NCBI GenBank assembly: GCA_964580565.1
Contig: CAZOLN010000061.1
Coordinates: 1 to 15,121, forward strand
Direction of reading: 5' to 3'
Length of the DNA stretch: 15,121 nt
Source: DUEL01 sp964580565
GTDB taxonomy: Bacteria; Chloroflexota; Anaerolineae; B4-G1; DUEL01
In this document: piece by piece, positions 14,061 through 15,121 of the stretch
Position numbering within the stretch: position 1 is the stretch's first letter
Layout of the letters: each line of letters begins with the position of its first letter
Notes under the pieces: model-generated
The model's input: only the letters and a program-made list of their open reading frames with translations
Database searches by the model: none
What the model was told of the DNA's origin: nothing
Made by a program: the position numbers and the translations under genes

Positions 14061-15121
14061 ATGCAAGGAAAGAGCAGAGAGCGTAGACGGTGGATCGAGG
14101 TCCTTCTGGCGGGCGGAGGCGCCGCCCTCTTCCTGCTGCTCGTCGTCCTGCTTCTCTCCCAAGGAGGGCTCGCCCCGGCCCCGCCGCCTACCCCGGCCCC
14201 CACCTCCCCGGCCGATCCGCCGGTGGCGATGGTCAACGGCCAGCCCATCGGCGTCAACCTGTGGGCGGAGGCGGTGCTGATCGACCAGGTGATGAGCGGC
14301 CTGGCCGGACTTCCCGCGCCCTCCCCGGAGGAGACGCTGGAGCAACTGATCAACCAGGTCCTGGTGCTCCAGGCCGTTCCCTCGACAGACCCGCCGTCCG
14401 ACCAGGAGGTGGAAGCCTACATCGCCACCCTGGAGGCCGGCTGGGGAGTCAGCGACGAGCAGGTCGTCCAGGCCCTGGAGGCCGTGGGGCTGGACCGCGA
14501 GGCGTGGAAGCGGGCCGTGGCCCGGCTGCTGACGGTCCAGCGAGGGCAGGAGGCCCTCACCGCAGAGGGGGCCTCCATCGGAGAATGGCTGGCCCAGGAG
14601 CGGGAACGGGCGGAGGTCGTCATCTATCGGGAGCGGATGGCGCAGGCCTTTGCAGCGCTCTCCCCCTCCCCCACGCCAACCCCCGGCCCTCCCCCGGCCC
14701 CGGATTTCACGCTGGAGGAGGCTGGCGGGGAGCCGTTCACCCTGTACGACCAGTTGGCCGAAGGGCCAGTGGTGCTCGTCTTCTTCCAGCGGTGCGGCTG
14801 AGGGCCCGACCGGGCGCAACTCGTGGAGTTGCGAGACCACTACCGAGAGTTCCGGGCCAAGGGGGCCTATCTGGTCACCCTCGTGGTTGCCTCACCGGGC
14901 AGCGTGCAGCAGACGAAGCAGGCCCTCGGCCTCCCCTACCCGGTGCTGGCCGACACAGACCACCAGGTCGCCGACGCGTACGGGGTCTACGACCTGCTGG
15001 GGGACGGCTACGCCGCGCCGGCCGTCTTCGTCATCGACACGGATGGGCAGATCCTCTGGCAGCACATCGGCGGGGACCCCGGCGACCGACCCACGGCGCA
15101 GGAGATCCTGGACCAATTGCC
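14061..15121 (+). CDS. Membrane-anchored SurA-N/peroxiredoxin fusion, predicted selenoprotein (TGA 14799-14801 = Sec); 3'-partial
   Basis: Predicted extracytoplasmic thiol/selenol peroxidase or thioredoxin-fold oxidoreductase. Counting from ATG 14061: basic N-terminus (RERRR), one membrane segment about 12-33, a Pro/Ala linker, a SurA-N-like chaperone domain about 57-195 (VAMVNGQPI...LEQLINQVLVLQA...SDQEVEAYIATLEA), a second Pro-rich linker, then an AhpC/TSA fold from about 214 (APDFTLEE). The frame meets TGA at codon 247, inside VVLVFFQRCG-U-GPDRAQLVEL. It then continues with no stop to the window edge as clear peroxiredoxin sequence (YPVLADTD, AAPAVFVIDTDGQILWQH). Aligned with FFRRFGCPFCREEL-type relatives, the TGA sits on the catalytic Cys. 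The only visible Cys is C245, forming a Cys-Gly-Sec motif. A SECIS-like hairpin follows. Alternatives are a nonsense mutation or sequencing error; from GTG 14043 the N-terminus would be six residues longer. Confidence 0.85.
14815..14833 (+). promoter_or_regulatory. Candidate bacterial SECIS hairpin
   Basis: CGCAACTC-GTG-GAGTTGCG forms a perfect 8-bp stem (14815-14822 with 14826-14833) and a 3-nt loop GTG (14823-14825). The stem begins 13 nt after the TGA, and the first loop G lies 21 nt after it. Known bacterial SECIS elements lie inside the coding region just after the UGA, with a short apical loop that has a G near its start, often GU, about 16-37 nt away; this one fits. It would recruit SelB carrying Sec-tRNA. 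It also encodes QLVEL, the normal family sequence, so part of the palindrome could be chance. Confidence 0.75.

Noticed and set aside
14043..14801. A 252-residue gene ending at TGA 14801
   Set aside because: Peroxiredoxin sequence continues in the same frame after the TGA, the TGA is on the catalytic Cys, and a SECIS-like hairpin follows. The GTG at 14043 also lies inside the promoter.

Overview
This is a high-GC bacterial window with all genes on the + strand. It most likely comes from a Chloroflexota bacterium, possibly thermophilic, in a draft assembly or metagenome bin. The main evidence is the adjacent pair of a 'Chlor_Arch_YYY' membrane protein (TIGR03662/DUF2298, with its YYYxG motif) and a TIGR03663/Agl23-type PMT-like protein (with its DE and HGP motifs). 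That pairing is known mainly from Chloroflexi and Archaea, while the uvrA and gltX genes here are bacterial. A run of exactly 100 N (6072-6171) is an assembly gap inside the YYY gene.

Layout: (1) 1-2727, uvrA lacking about its first 70 codons, with a 69-nt palindromic repeat inserted in frame. (2) 2728-2917, an intergenic stretch made almost entirely of two inverted repeats around a sigma70-like promoter. (3) 2918-12060, an apparent operon: gltX (glutamyl-tRNA synthetase), the YYY membrane protein, a PMT/TIGR03663-like membrane protein, and a TIGR03663 protein fused to a six-blade NHL propeller. Each gene overlaps the next (ATGA, 53 nt, TGATG). (4) 12061-12293, a repeat-bearing intergenic stretch with a doubtful small ORF. 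(5) 12294-13958, the stand-alone catalytic subunit of methylmalonyl-CoA mutase. (6) 13959-14060, a purine-rich repeat and a strong promoter. (7) 14061 to the right edge, a membrane-anchored SurA-N/peroxiredoxin fusion with an in-frame TGA exactly where the catalytic cysteine belongs.

The most interesting item is the last gene. The TGA at 14799-14801 replaces the expected peroxidatic Cys codon. The same frame continues as clear peroxiredoxin sequence to the window edge. A perfect 8-bp hairpin with a GTG loop lies 13 nt after the TGA, matching the geometry of a bacterial SECIS element. I read it as an extracytoplasmic selenoprotein whose only other visible redox residue is the Cys of a Cys-Gly-Sec motif.

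The second theme is repeats. Several short palindromic or low-complexity families sit in leaders, at a gene's 3' end, and inside coding genes without breaking the frame. The three tandem membrane proteins look like an envelope glycosyl-transfer or export set, but their substrate cannot be told from sequence.
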